Shown piece by piece: positions 17,500-26,259 of a DNA stretch of 64,000 bases (its first letter is position 1; each line of letters starts with the position of its first letter). The notes below the pieces were generated by a model. The model was not told the DNA's origin. It did no database searches and worked only from the letters and a program-made list of their open reading frames with translations. The position numbers were made by a program, and so were the translations under genes. The stretch lies in contig JAUNLQ010000003.1 in NCBI GenBank assembly GCA_030532225.1, positions 1 to 64,000 of the forward strand, given 5' to 3'. Source of the stretch: Bacillota bacterium. GTDB taxonomy: Bacteria > Bacillota > Clostridia > Tissierellales > Peptoniphilaceae.

Positions 17500-17527
17500 A
17501 TTATACTATAGAACTTTTCTCTTTACA
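17500..17527 (-). promoter_or_regulatory. Probable ylqF promoter
   Basis: Minus strand: TGTAAA, 16-bp spacer, TATAAT. It lies 18-45 bases upstream of the ylqF start. The -10 is perfect and the -35 is weak. Confidence 0.45.
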
Positions 17528-17616
17528 GCTAAATGTACTTATTATCCAAAAAAGCCCCAAGGACAACTTAAGGTCTAAGTTAGTCTTGAGACTTTTCTTA
17601 TAGGGAAAAAATATGT

Positions 17617-18756
17617 TTACTTAATTTCTTGGTAGTACTTGTTAAAGGTCTGTCTTAAAGACTTGTCCAAAGGATGACCAAGGTCTGCAAAACTTTGGTC
17701 CAACATTTGGAAAAGCAAGTCAAAGTTTTCGTAGCTAATGTTGTTGCCCATATGGCCAATTCTAAATAGCTTTTCAGCCATAGGTCCTGCACCCTTGGAG
17801 ATTTCAATGTTTTTCTCTCTCATTTTTTCCAACAAGTCTTGGGCCTTTACGTCCTCAGGAAGGACAACTGCAGTTAAGGTGTTAGAATGGTGGTCCTTGG
17901 CATAAAGTTCAAAGCCACAATCTACAACAGTCTTCCTAGTAATGTCTGCATATCTCTTGTGCAAGGCCACAAAATCTTTTTCCAAAACAAGATTAAGAGC
18001 CTGGTCTAAGGCATAGGTTAAGTGCTCGTTCATTGTATATGGGAAGGCAAAGGTTGGGTCAGAGTAATTATAATAATTTTCAAAATTCATATAATAACTT
18101 GGAACCTTGGTCTTTCTGTTTTTAATTTTTTCCTTGGCCCTGTCAGAAATAGTAACCATAGACAGGCCAGTTGGGGCACTAATGGCCTTTTGGCTGCCCC
18201 CTAAAATTAGGTCAACGCCAAAGTCGTCAAAGTCAATATACTCTCCACCAACAGCTGACACAGAGTCAACAATTGATAGGATGCCATACTTGTTTAATTC
18301 AGCTGCTATGGCCTTAATGTCGTTAGTAACTCCAGTTGGAGTTTCACAGTGAACCATAGTTGCCAGTTGGAAGTCATGGTCCTTTTCCAAAAATTCTCTA
18401 AGCTCTTCAATATTAAAGCCATGTCTGTGGTCTCTTTCATAAAGGACAGCAGAGCCACCAAAAAAGTCCACATAATCAGCAAAGCCTGCACCGAAAACTC
18501 CATTAGACAAAACCAAAACCCTGTCTCCCTTGTCCATTAAAGAACAAATAGAGCCTTCAAGGATAATCATTGCTTCACCTAAAACTATAAAACTTGTAGC
18601 ATCTGTATTTAAAAGTTTGCCATATTTTCTTTCAACTTCTCTGTGGAAGTTCAAATATTCTGGGTCCAAATCAGGGTTAGTAGAAACTGAAACCATTCTC
18701 TCTAAAACCTTTTCATTAATAGAAGTTGGACCTGCACTAATAATTTTTCTTTTCAT
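17617..18756 (-). CDS. Class V aminotransferase (alanine/serine-glyoxylate aminotransferase type)
   Basis: A 379-residue PLP enzyme of the AGXT/PucG/SgaA group, which moves amino groups between alanine, serine or ureidoglycine and glyoxylate. The PLP lysine is in GGSQKAISAPTG (about residue 190). Other conserved parts are the N-terminal SAGPTSI (in place of PGPT), HCETPTGV and VDSVSAVGGEYIDF. Substrate choice within this group cannot be read by eye. A ureidoglycine role would fit the purine locus 24 kb away, but serine/glyoxylate exchange is equally possible. ATG start with AGGTGAT upstream. Its leader carries an inverted repeat around a possible -10. Confidence 0.88.
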   Translation of the reverse strand: MKRKIISAGPTSINEKVLERMVSVSTNPDLDPEYLNFHREVERKYGKLLNTDATSFIVLGEAMIILEGSICSLMDKGDRVLVLSNGVFGAGFADYVDFFGGSAVLYERDHRHGFNIEELREFLEKDHDFQLATMVHCETPTGVTNDIKAIAAELNKYGILSIVDSVSAVGGEYIDFDDFGVDLILGGSQKAISAPTGLSMVTISDRAKEKIKNRKTKVPSYYMNFENYYNYSDPTFAFPYTMNEHLTYALDQALNLVLEKDFVALHKRYADITRKTVVDCGFELYAKDHHSNTLTAVVLPEDVKAQDLLEKMREKNIEISKGAGPMAEKLFRIGHMGNNISYENFDLLFQMLDQSFADLGHPLDKSLRQTFNKYYQEIK

Positions 18757-18784
18757 TTCATCACCTATCTTTAAGATACCATAG

Positions 18785-18809
18785 ACTGTACCCCTTATAT
18801 AGCTACAGT
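18785..18809 (-). promoter_or_regulatory. Inverted repeat around the aminotransferase promoter region
   Basis: ACTGTA, 13-base spacer, TACAGT; the spacer contains TATATA, a possible -10 for the minus strand. A second palindrome, TATCTTTAAGATA, is at 18766-18778 next to the ribosome binding site. Possible operator sites; no regulator gene is adjacent. Confidence 0.35.
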
Positions 18810-18832
18810 TCGACTAAAATAAAGGGAACCAA

Positions 18833-18864
18833 AAAAGCTGCCAGAATTTTTTCTAACAGCTTTT
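18833..18864 (-). terminator. Intrinsic terminator after the M3 peptidase
   Basis: Minus strand: a 14-bp stem starting AAAAGCTG and closing with CAGCTTTT, a 4-base loop, then TT. Strong. Confidence 0.88.
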
Positions 18865-18883
18865 GGAATATATTAATTTTTAT

Positions 18884-20578
18884 CTAAAACTTACTGTCGT
18901 CAATCTTGTCTAGTTGAGATTTAATAGTTGCTACAGCTTCTTCCATGGTTCCATCTGCAAATGGATTTTTTAAACCAGTTGAGGCAACTAGGTCTAAGAA
19001 GGACTTGGATCCACCTAGGCGGCAAAGGTCAAGGTAGGTTTCCATGGCCTTGTCATGGTCTTCTAGGCTCATTTTAAAGAAGCCAATGGCACAAACTTGG
19101 GCCAAGGTGTAGTCTATATAATAGAAAGGACTTTGGAAGATATGGCCTTGTTTAAAGAAAAAGCCTCCATTTTCTAAAAATTCATTGTCTCCATAGTCTC
19201 TGTGTGGCAGGTAGATTTTTTCCAGTTCTCTAAACTTCGCCCTTCTTTCAGCTGGTGTTGCGTCAACATTTTCATATACAAAGTGTTGGAAGTGGTCTAC
19301 CAAGGCTCCATAAGGCAAGAATTCCATGGTGCCAGCCATATGGGCAAACTTAAATTTTTCAGTGTATTCTTTAAAGAACAGGTCTATATAAGGGTAGGAC
19401 AAAAATTCCATAGACATAGAATGGATTTCGCAAGCTTCTAGGGTTGGGAAACCATAGGCTGATAAAATTTGGTTCCTAGCCAAATACATTTGTAGGGCAT
19501 GGCCTGCTTCATGGGTTAGAACCTCAACATCACCTGCTGTTCCATTTAAGTTGGCAAAAATAAATGGCACCTTGTATTCATCTAGGCTGGTGCAATAACC
19601 TCCAGCCATTTTTCCGTCACGGCTTAGTAGGTCAAAAAGTTCGTACTTGACCATAGTTGAGAAAAACTCATCTGTAACAGGTCCTAGGGCCTTGTAAAGG
19701 TCTTTGCCCCTGTCTAAAATCCAAGCAGGGTCACCTTGAGGATTGGCATTGCCTGAGTTAAAGTTTAAGGCTTCATCGTAGTAATAAAGATGGTCTAGGC
19801 CCAGTCTTTTTTCTTGTCTTCTTCTAAGTTCTGTTGCATAAGGAACTACGTGTTTTACAATGGCTTCCCTGTAAGCTGCAACTTCTTTTGGACCATAGTC
19901 TGACCTTGACATTCTTAAGTAGGCTAGGTCTACAAAGTTGTCGAAACCAAGTTTCTTGGCAATTCTGTCCCTAACCTTTACTAGGCGGTCGTAAATATCG
20001 TCAAACTTGTCCACGTTTTCTTCAAAGAAACCGAAGTAGGCTTCAGATGCCTTGATCCTAGTTTCCCTGTCCTTTGACTCGATTAAAGGTCTAAGACGAG
20101 ATAGGGTGTAGGTTGTTCCATCTAAGTCAATTTGAGCAGAACCAATTAGGTCTTGGTATTCATTGGCAATTTTAGATTCTTCTACTAGGTCTTCCATAAT
20201 TTCTGGAGCAAAGATTTTTTCCCTCATGGAATAAAGGTTGAAAATTTGCTTACCAAAAAGTTCTTCTAGGCCCTGTCTGTGTTGGGAGTCTAGGACTGCC
20301 TTGTTAAAGACTTTCAGCTTGTCTTCAATTTTAGGTTCTACTTCATAAAAGTATTCCACTTCACCCTTATAAAACTCATCTCTAGTGTCGATGGTGTACC
20401 TAATGTGGGCAAGAGTTCCAGCTGTGGTAATTTTTTCTCCAGCCTTGTCCAAGGCCTTGATTAAGTCTACTTGGCCTTGAAGGTCAAGCTTGGGGAACTG
20501 TTCACTTGCTTCTTCAATTACTTTTAGAAATCCGTCAACGTCAGGTCTTTTGTATTCAATTTCGCTAAACTTCTTCAT
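18884..20578 (-). CDS. M3 family oligoendopeptidase
   Basis: A 564-residue zinc metallopeptidase of the M3 (PepF-like) family that cuts intracellular oligopeptides. The zinc site HEAGH is at residues 356-360, with the downstream glutamate in the FPTLEACEIHSMSMEFLS stretch. No signal peptide, so it is cytoplasmic. Length matches M3 oligoendopeptidases. ATG start with AAGGAGG upstream; own terminator. Fits a peptide-fermenting lifestyle, together with the M16C and M20 peptidases in the window. Confidence 0.93.
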   Translation of the reverse strand: MKKFSEIEYKRPDVDGFLKVIEEASEQFPKLDLQGQVDLIKALDKAGEKITTAGTLAHIRYTIDTRDEFYKGEVEYFYEVEPKIEDKLKVFNKAVLDSQHRQGLEELFGKQIFNLYSMREKIFAPEIMEDLVEESKIANEYQDLIGSAQIDLDGTTYTLSRLRPLIESKDRETRIKASEAYFGFFEENVDKFDDIYDRLVKVRDRIAKKLGFDNFVDLAYLRMSRSDYGPKEVAAYREAIVKHVVPYATELRRRQEKRLGLDHLYYYDEALNFNSGNANPQGDPAWILDRGKDLYKALGPVTDEFFSTMVKYELFDLLSRDGKMAGGYCTSLDEYKVPFIFANLNGTAGDVEVLTHEAGHALQMYLARNQILSAYGFPTLEACEIHSMSMEFLSYPYIDLFFKEYTEKFKFAHMAGTMEFLPYGALVDHFQHFVYENVDATPAERRAKFRELEKIYLPHRDYGDNEFLENGGFFFKQGHIFQSPFYYIDYTLAQVCAIGFFKMSLEDHDKAMETYLDLCRLGGSKSFLDLVASTGLKNPFADGTMEEAVATIKSQLDKIDDSKF

Positions 20579-20739
20579 AAGTCCTCCTTGTATAATTATC
20601 TACTGTCTATTATAGTACAGAAATCCTTTTCATAAAATAGCAAAGGAAGAAGAAATTAAAGCTTTGTCCTTCTTAAATGAAATTTTTATCTTAAAATTTT
20701 TTATAAAAGTAAAATTTTCAAAAAAAATCTCCATTATAA

Positions 20740-20768
20740 AAGGCTGGGACTTTGGCTTTCCCAGCCTT
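20740..20768 (-). terminator. Intrinsic terminator after the M16C peptidase
   Basis: Minus strand: perfect 10-bp stem AAGGCTGGGA/TCCCAGCCTT with a 9-base loop, followed by TTTTATAAT. Confidence 0.83.
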
Positions 20769-20773
20769 ATTTC

Positions 20774-23659
20774 TTATTCATTCATTAATTTTTCTTCTTG
20801 GAAGTTTCTTTGGGATCCTTCTATTAGGTCTTTAGACCCCATTACTGCATAAAACTTTTTCCCTAGAACTTTGTTGAACAGGTCCTTGTAGGCCTTGATA
20901 TCAGCAACCTTGGTCTTAATGGCTTGGTCTTTCATCACAGATAATTCTTCGTGACCAAAGTCTGTAAAGTATCTGGCCAGGGCCATGTTGGCATACTGGC
21001 TGGCTGTTGTTGGCGGATCAAATTGGTTCATTGTTGCAATTATAAAGTCCACCAGTTCCCTTTCTTCAAGGTCCAAGTTTTCTAAATAGTCTCCTATTTT
21101 GTCATAGGTCTCAAAGGTCTTGTCCAGGTTAGGGTCCCTGTAGGAGTAGCTTGTCACATTGCCATTAGGGCTAATGCTTAGGCCTGCTCCATAGGCTCCT
21201 CCCTTGGCCCTGATTTGGGTGTGAAGGTAGTCTCCTGAAATTATTTTTGCCAAAACTCTTTGGGAACCCATGGCTTCTATGCCATAGTCTTTTAGGTTAA
21301 AGCCATCTGATACATAGCAAACATTTGATGATGATTTTAAGGCCAAGGACTTTATGTCTTCCCTTTGGTAGGCAAATATCTCTTCAAAGTCTGTCAGCTG
21401 GTCTTGGATTTTTTCTAGCCAAGCTTGGCTTTTGTCCGCATAGGATTCTTCTCCTGCTATTGATAAAGTTATCTTTTTGTTGAAAATTTTCTTGTAGACT
21501 CTTTCTAAGTTGGCCCTTACTTGGTCAGGGTCTTGGTCCAAGTCTTTTAGGATTTTTCTTAGGGCAAAAAGGAACTTCCTGCCTCCTAAAATATTTCTAA
21601 GGTCTGCACTGTCATCCATCATAGAGGCAACTTCTGACACTACTAGAGAGTGGCCTCCTTGTTCTATTGAGGCTTCCATGTCAGATTTTTCTGCTAGAAG
21701 GAGATCTTTAATCCTCTTAGTGTTGTCAAATTTTGTCCTAAAGATTATTTCTTCTACTAGGTCCAAGTAGCTATCAATCTTGTCTTCCATGGCCCTGCCC
21801 TTAAGATTGCCTTGGATTTTGTAGGCCAGGGTCTTAGGGTTTTGGTAGCTGGCTGGAGAGAAGTTTATGCCTCCTGTGTTTATATCTATTTGGTTATTTA
21901 AGTCCTTGTAAGAATAATTTTCTGTATCTAAGGACCCTAGTAGGTCTAGGACAACTGCTGCGTAGGCCAGGTCTTCTTTAACAAGATTTTTCAGGTCAAA
22001 GGACATGGTCATATGGTAGACAGATGAGGTAAAGGCCTTGGTAAAGATTAAAGTCTGGTCTCCCAAGTCTTTAATTTGGCTGTCTAGCTTGCTGACTCCT
22101 GGAGAAATATCTGCCAGTTCTAACCTTGGTATAGTAGCCTTGGCTTCTTTTGAGTCTTCCTTGGTTTGGTAGGCAAAAAGATCTTGGGTAGCCTTTACTA
22201 GGTCTTCCTTTTCCTCTTGGGACAAGGATTCTTTGTAGCTGGCTAGTTTTTCTTTTTGGGCCTGGTCTTTTTCTGCAAATTCTCCTGGATTTGCTCTTAT
22301 GGTCATTTGAATTTTATGGCCATTGTTTAAGATTCGGTCTTCAATATATTTTTCCACTATGCCCTGGTCTAAGTTGTCTTTTATATAGGCTAGGCTTTCC
22401 TTGTATTTCAAGGCTTCAATTGGACTTCCGTCATAAAGCCAGGATCTTAAAACTGATATATTTAATAGAACTCCCTTGTGGATGCCTAGGTCCTTTTTAG
22501 AAAATTCGTAGGAATTTAAGGTTGCTGCCAAAAGGTCCTTGTCTATGCCCTTTTTCACAGCTTCTTTTAGGCCTTCTTCTATAATTTTTACAAAGTCTTC
22601 TAACTTGTTTCCATCTCCATTTTTCCCAAGGATAAAAAGGTCTTGGTTAATAGAGGTTGTAGCCTGAGCATAATAGTCCTGGCAAAGTCCTGATTGTAAA
22701 AACTTGTCTTTTAAAATCGATGAGTCTGAGTCTATTATAATATCTTCAAGGATAGACTTCATAAACCTGTCTAAAGGAGAAGTAGATTGTCCTAACTTTA
22801 CTCCATAGACATAGTAGGCCTTGTTGGCTGGGTCTTCGTCTGCTCCTATTGAATAGGTCATGTCTAGGCTTTCTTTTGTTTCTAGAGTCCTGCCTGGGTC
22901 CACCTTAGAGTCTACTTCTAGGTAATCAAAGTTGGCCAGGTATTCTTGGTCAATATAGGCAAGGACTTCTTCTATATCCATCTTGCCATTTAAAAATATA
23001 TAGGAGTTAGATGGATGGTAGTAGGTCCTGTGAAAGTCTAAGAAGTTTTCATAGGTCAAGTCTGGTATATGGTGGGGATTTCCACCTGAGTCGTGGGCAT
23101 AGGTAGATTGAGGATAAAGGCCTGCAGGCAGTAGCTCTATTACTTGGCCGTCTGGGTCTGAGTAGGCTCCCCTCATTTCGTTATAAACAACTCCGTTATA
23201 AACTAAGGGTCCATCTAGGTCTTCCATTTCCAAATGCCAGCCTTCTTGGTCAAAGATCTTCTTTTCTTCATAAATACTTGGATAGAAAACTGCATCTAAA
23301 TAAACATCCATTAGGTTGTGGAAGTCCTTGTCATTCCTTGAGGCTATTGGATAAATAGTCTTGTCTGGAAAGGTTATGGCATTTAAGAAAGTTTGCATAG
23401 AAGAGTTGACCAGGTCCATAAAAGGTTCCTTGGTCTTGTATTTTCTAGATCCTGACAAAACTGTGTGCTCTACTATATGGGCCACACCTGTTGAATCCTT
23501 AGGCGGAGTCCTAAAACCAATGGAAAAGGTCTTGATTTGGTCTTGGTTTTCCAAATATAGGACCTTGGCCTGGGTCTTATTGTGGACCAAATAGTAGGCT
23601 GTAGTCTCTAGTTCTTCAATATATTCTTTCTCTTTTACTGTATAATTTTTTACATTCAT
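20774..23659 (-). CDS. M16C insulinase-type zinc peptidase (presequence protease-like)
   Basis: A 961-residue single-chain M16C peptidase, the size of PreP-type enzymes, with four tandem M16 half-domains that form a closed chamber for peptides up to a few kilodaltons. The inverted zinc motif HIVEH is at residues 61-65, followed by TVLSGSRKYKTKEPFMDLV; the distal glutamate lies in the GVVYNEMRGAYSDPD region near 160-170. No signal peptide. ATG start at 23659 has only a weak AAGG upstream. It lies 15 bases downstream of the HAAS-domain gene and is probably coexpressed with it. Confidence 0.93.
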   Translation of the reverse strand: MNVKNYTVKEKEYIEELETTAYYLVHNKTQAKVLYLENQDQIKTFSIGFRTPPKDSTGVAHIVEHTVLSGSRKYKTKEPFMDLVNSSMQTFLNAITFPDKTIYPIASRNDKDFHNLMDVYLDAVFYPSIYEEKKIFDQEGWHLEMEDLDGPLVYNGVVYNEMRGAYSDPDGQVIELLPAGLYPQSTYAHDSGGNPHHIPDLTYENFLDFHRTYYHPSNSYIFLNGKMDIEEVLAYIDQEYLANFDYLEVDSKVDPGRTLETKESLDMTYSIGADEDPANKAYYVYGVKLGQSTSPLDRFMKSILEDIIIDSDSSILKDKFLQSGLCQDYYAQATTSINQDLFILGKNGDGNKLEDFVKIIEEGLKEAVKKGIDKDLLAATLNSYEFSKKDLGIHKGVLLNISVLRSWLYDGSPIEALKYKESLAYIKDNLDQGIVEKYIEDRILNNGHKIQMTIRANPGEFAEKDQAQKEKLASYKESLSQEEKEDLVKATQDLFAYQTKEDSKEAKATIPRLELADISPGVSKLDSQIKDLGDQTLIFTKAFTSSVYHMTMSFDLKNLVKEDLAYAAVVLDLLGSLDTENYSYKDLNNQIDINTGGINFSPASYQNPKTLAYKIQGNLKGRAMEDKIDSYLDLVEEIIFRTKFDNTKRIKDLLLAEKSDMEASIEQGGHSLVVSEVASMMDDSADLRNILGGRKFLFALRKILKDLDQDPDQVRANLERVYKKIFNKKITLSIAGEESYADKSQAWLEKIQDQLTDFEEIFAYQREDIKSLALKSSSNVCYVSDGFNLKDYGIEAMGSQRVLAKIISGDYLHTQIRAKGGAYGAGLSISPNGNVTSYSYRDPNLDKTFETYDKIGDYLENLDLEERELVDFIIATMNQFDPPTTASQYANMALARYFTDFGHEELSVMKDQAIKTKVADIKAYKDLFNKVLGKKFYAVMGSKDLIEGSQRNFQEEKLMNE

Positions 23660-23674
23660 TCTTGTATCTTTTCC

Positions 23675-25138
23675 TTACTTATTATTTTTCTTCATAAAAT
23701 CGGCTATACTAGGAGCCTTGTCCTCTTCTTGGTCCTGGTTGAAAATTGAATTTTCATTTTCTGGATCCAATTCACCAAGAGGATCAAACTTTGTCTCCAC
23801 TTCCTTTAGGGGATCAATTTTTTCTTGGTCTTGGGTCTGTAAGTCTTCAGGATCAATTTTTTCTTGGCTACTAGCTTGGCTGTCTGAGTTTTCTGCCATT
23901 AACACTGGCTCTGTAGCCTTTAGGGGATCAATTTTGTCATCTAGGACCTCATCAATTGAGTGAACCTTAGGCAGGTCCTCCTCTGGTCCTTGGCTGTCTG
24001 AGGTTTCTGCCATCAACACTGGTCCTGTTGCCTTCAGTGGGTCGATTTTGTCTTCTACAACTGTAGTTTGCTTTAAGCCTTGGTCATCAGCTAGGTCTTT
24101 TTCATCTTCTTGGGACAGATCCTTAGTAGCTAGGTCAGCTTTTCCAAAGCTATCTTGATAAATAGCTTCTACTGAATCTTTCTTGTTAGAGTGGAAGCCT
24201 AAAGCTGTGGCAACTATGTCTATACAAGCCAGAATAACCACTAAGAAAAATACCACTAGGCCTAGGTTGTTAACCATGCCAGCCATTAGGTCGTTGTTAG
24301 GAAGAAGGCCAGCTAGCCAGGTCCTAAAGTTTTGGCTAAAGGCATCTTCTTTTACAAAAATAAAATAGGATAGGGCAATTATTGCCAACTTGCTAATTAT
24401 TGTTGTAAACAAAACTCCTCCACTGTATTTTCTGTCTATTTCTTTGTAGGCCACATTAATAGTGTGGAAAAAGTAAACCAAAATAAGCAAAGGGGTCATT
24501 AAAATCATATAGCCATTGCCTAGATTAACACCCTTAAAGTCCAAGGCCAACATATCATTGGCAAAGGCAAAAATCACAAGCAGGATTATGCCTAGGATTA
24601 CTTGGAATTTAATTTCAAAGGCAGAAACTCTTGAGGACTTAGAAGGTTGGGACTTAAGGTTTTTGGAAAACTTGTCCCAGGTCTTTAGCCTAGATCCTGA
24701 TACCCAGGAAAAACTTAAGCTGTAGGCAATATAAACTACTAGTAAAATAGAGGCAATATCCACTAGAGAATTAAGAACAAAGTCAGGACCAAAGTTAGCT
24801 GTAGAAAAAGTCCTTAGGGACAAAAATCCCAATAGGCCATAAAAAACTAGGCCAATAACATAGGCTAGGTTTTTGTCAACCTTGTAGTGGCTGAAATGGG
24901 GCTGAGGCACCAGGGCCTTGGATCCATTGTGGCTATATTTTTGGGCTACATCAGCTGGACTACCATATTCTTTTAGAACTTGGAGAATTTCTTCCTTAGT
25001 CTCAACTGGCCCCTGCTTGGTCTTTTCTATTTTTTCGTAAATCTCCTTTTCTAATTTTTCATAAACTTGTTTTCTATCTTTTCTAGATAGGGATTTAGTA
25101 ACTTCGTACAAATATCCATCAACTATTTCTCTATTCAT
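23675..25138 (-). CDS. HAAS-domain membrane protein with a repeat-bearing acidic tail
   Basis: A 487-residue protein. The N-terminal 75 residues (MNREIVDGYLYEVTKSLSRKD...) match the HAAS-type helical domain often found with PadR regulators. About six transmembrane helices fill residues 85-325. The rest is a hydrophilic acidic tail with repeated KIDPLK motifs, including two near-identical 20-residue copies around DKIDPLKAT-PVLMAE-SDSQ. The ATG at 25138 is preferred over one 39 bases upstream because GAGGAGG lies just before it. Function unknown. No PadR gene is adjacent; the downstream partner is the M16C peptidase. Confidence 0.7.
   Translation of the reverse strand: MNREIVDGYLYEVTKSLSRKDRKQVYEKLEKEIYEKIEKTKQGPVETKEEILQVLKEYGSPADVAQKYSHNGSKALVPQPHFSHYKVDKNLAYVIGLVFYGLLGFLSLRTFSTANFGPDFVLNSLVDIASILLVVYIAYSLSFSWVSGSRLKTWDKFSKNLKSQPSKSSRVSAFEIKFQVILGIILLVIFAFANDMLALDFKGVNLGNGYMILMTPLLILVYFFHTINVAYKEIDRKYSGGVLFTTIISKLAIIALSYFIFVKEDAFSQNFRTWLAGLLPNNDLMAGMVNNLGLVVFFLVVILACIDIVATALGFHSNKKDSVEAIYQDSFGKADLATKDLSQEDEKDLADDQGLKQTTVVEDKIDPLKATGPVLMAETSDSQGPEEDLPKVHSIDEVLDDKIDPLKATEPVLMAENSDSQASSQEKIDPEDLQTQDQEKIDPLKEVETKFDPLGELDPENENSIFNQDQEEDKAPSIADFMKKNNK
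23876..24052. repeat. Two 63-bp direct repeats within the HAAS-protein gene
   Basis: Copies at 23876-23938 and 23990-24052, same length and roughly 80-85 percent alike by eye. Each encodes the DKIDPLKAT/PVLMAE/SDSQ unit of the tail. Consistent with internal duplication followed by drift. Confidence 0.75.
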
Positions 25139-25273
25139 AAGTAGGTCCTCCTCATTGCTATTTGTATTTAAAAACATACCCTAAAAATCTACTATAAATC
25201 AGCTTTTAAGTGGATTTGCTCCCTTTAGGCCATAATTATTTTTTGATTATTTTGAATTTTTTCGAAATAACTC

Positions 25274-25302
25274 TTGTAGAATAAGTTTTAAAATGCTATA
25301 AT
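25274..25302 (+). promoter_or_regulatory. Promoter of the sdpR operon
   Basis: TTGTAG, 17-bp spacer, TATAAT with an extended -10 (TGC before it). Transcription would start near 25309. Confidence 0.65.
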
Positions 25303-25320
25303 CTATTTAGATAAAAATAG
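25303..25320 (+). promoter_or_regulatory. Candidate ArsR/SdpR operator
   Basis: Perfect inverted repeat CTATTT, 6-base spacer, AAATAG, starting right after the -10 and covering the expected transcription start. Well placed for autorepression. Confidence 0.45.
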
Positions 25321-25334
25321 AAATAGGTGATACT

Positions 25335-25613
25335 GTGGGACTTGATAAAACTTTAAAAGCCCTGGGAGATACTAATAGGAGAAAGATTCTTAAAATGCTA
25401 AAGGACCAGCCTATGACTGCTGGAGATATTGGCAAAGAATTTGACATGAGTCCAGCTACTCTGTCCTACCACTTGTCCTTGCTCTTAGAGGCCCAGCTAA
25501 TATTTTTGAGAAAAGAAAAAAACTTTAGGATTTATTCCTTGAACCTGTCAGTTTTTGAAGAACTGATGGCCTATATTATGAATTTTACGGAGGATAAAGA
25601 TGAAAAGAAATAA
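25335..25613 (+). CDS. sdpR: ArsR-family regulator, SdpR type
   Basis: A 92-residue winged-helix repressor. The core DTNRRKILKMLKDQPMTAGDIGKEFDMSPATLSYHLSLLLEAQLI is the ArsR/SdpR DNA-binding fold. In Bacillus, SdpR represses the sdpRI operon and is pulled to the membrane by SdpI when toxin is bound. No metal-binding cysteines are seen, in agreement with the SdpR branch rather than metal sensors. The start is GTG at 25335 with AGGTGA upstream. It overlaps sdpI by 14 bases. Confidence 0.85.
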   Translation: MGLDKTLKALGDTNRRKILKMLKDQPMTAGDIGKEFDMSPATLSYHLSLLLEAQLIFLRKEKNFRIYSLNLSVFEELMAYIMNFTEDKDEKK

Positions 25614-26259
25614 AGCTTTTAAACTTGGCCTGGCCTTGTCTATGATTCCTTTTATTATAAACGCTGTTTTTTATAGTAAATTGCCTGACCAAATCGCCAC
25701 CCACTTTGATATTAATGGAGTTCCAGATAATTACTCCTCAAAAAACTTCGCCCTTTTTGGCCTTCCTGCCATAATGCTGGCTATTTATGTTACAGCTTAT
25801 GTTATTACTAACTTGGATCCAAAAAGAAAAAACCAAGGGGACAAGGCTTTGAACATTGTCTTGATCTTCTTGCCTTTAATGTCCATAGTTATTTCCATAA
25901 TGACCATAGCCTTTACTTTAGGGAAAAAAATAGATATTCCTATAATTATGGCTAGCTTAGTCTCTTTAATGCTAATTCTTATTGGCAATTACCTGCCAAA
26001 GGTGAAGAGAAACTATACCATTGGCGTAAAACTGCCATGGACTTTGGATAGTGACTATGTTTGGGACAAGACCCACAAGCTAGCTGGCAAGGTTTTTATC
26101 CTAGGAGGCTTAGGTCTTTTATTAAACACTATTTTTTATAATAAACTTTGGTCCAGCTTAGTTATTGTGGCTATAATAATTTTTATACCAGGCATATATT
26201 CTTATGTGATTTATAAAAACCAAGCTTCTAGTATAGGCGATGATGAAGATGAAGAGTGA
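25600..26259 (+). CDS. sdpI: SdpI-family membrane protein (DUF1648 plus SdpI domain)
   Basis: A 219-residue membrane protein with about six helices. The N-terminal DUF1648 part is visible in IPFIINAVFYSKLPDQIATHFDINGVPDNYSSK; the SdpI part in GNYLPKVKRNYTIGVKLPWTLDSDYVWDKTHKLAGK is diagnostic. In Bacillus SdpI gives immunity to the SdpC cannibalism toxin and senses it for SdpR. No sdpC-like toxin is in the window, so the ligand here is unknown; it may protect against toxins from others. ATG start with GGAGG six bases upstream, inside sdpR. Confidence 0.87.
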   Translation: MKRNKAFKLGLALSMIPFIINAVFYSKLPDQIATHFDINGVPDNYSSKNFALFGLPAIMLAIYVTAYVITNLDPKRKNQGDKALNIVLIFLPLMSIVISIMTIAFTLGKKIDIPIIMASLVSLMLILIGNYLPKVKRNYTIGVKLPWTLDSDYVWDKTHKLAGKVFILGGLGLLLNTIFYNKLWSSLVIVAIIIFIPGIYSYVIYKNQASSIGDDEDEE

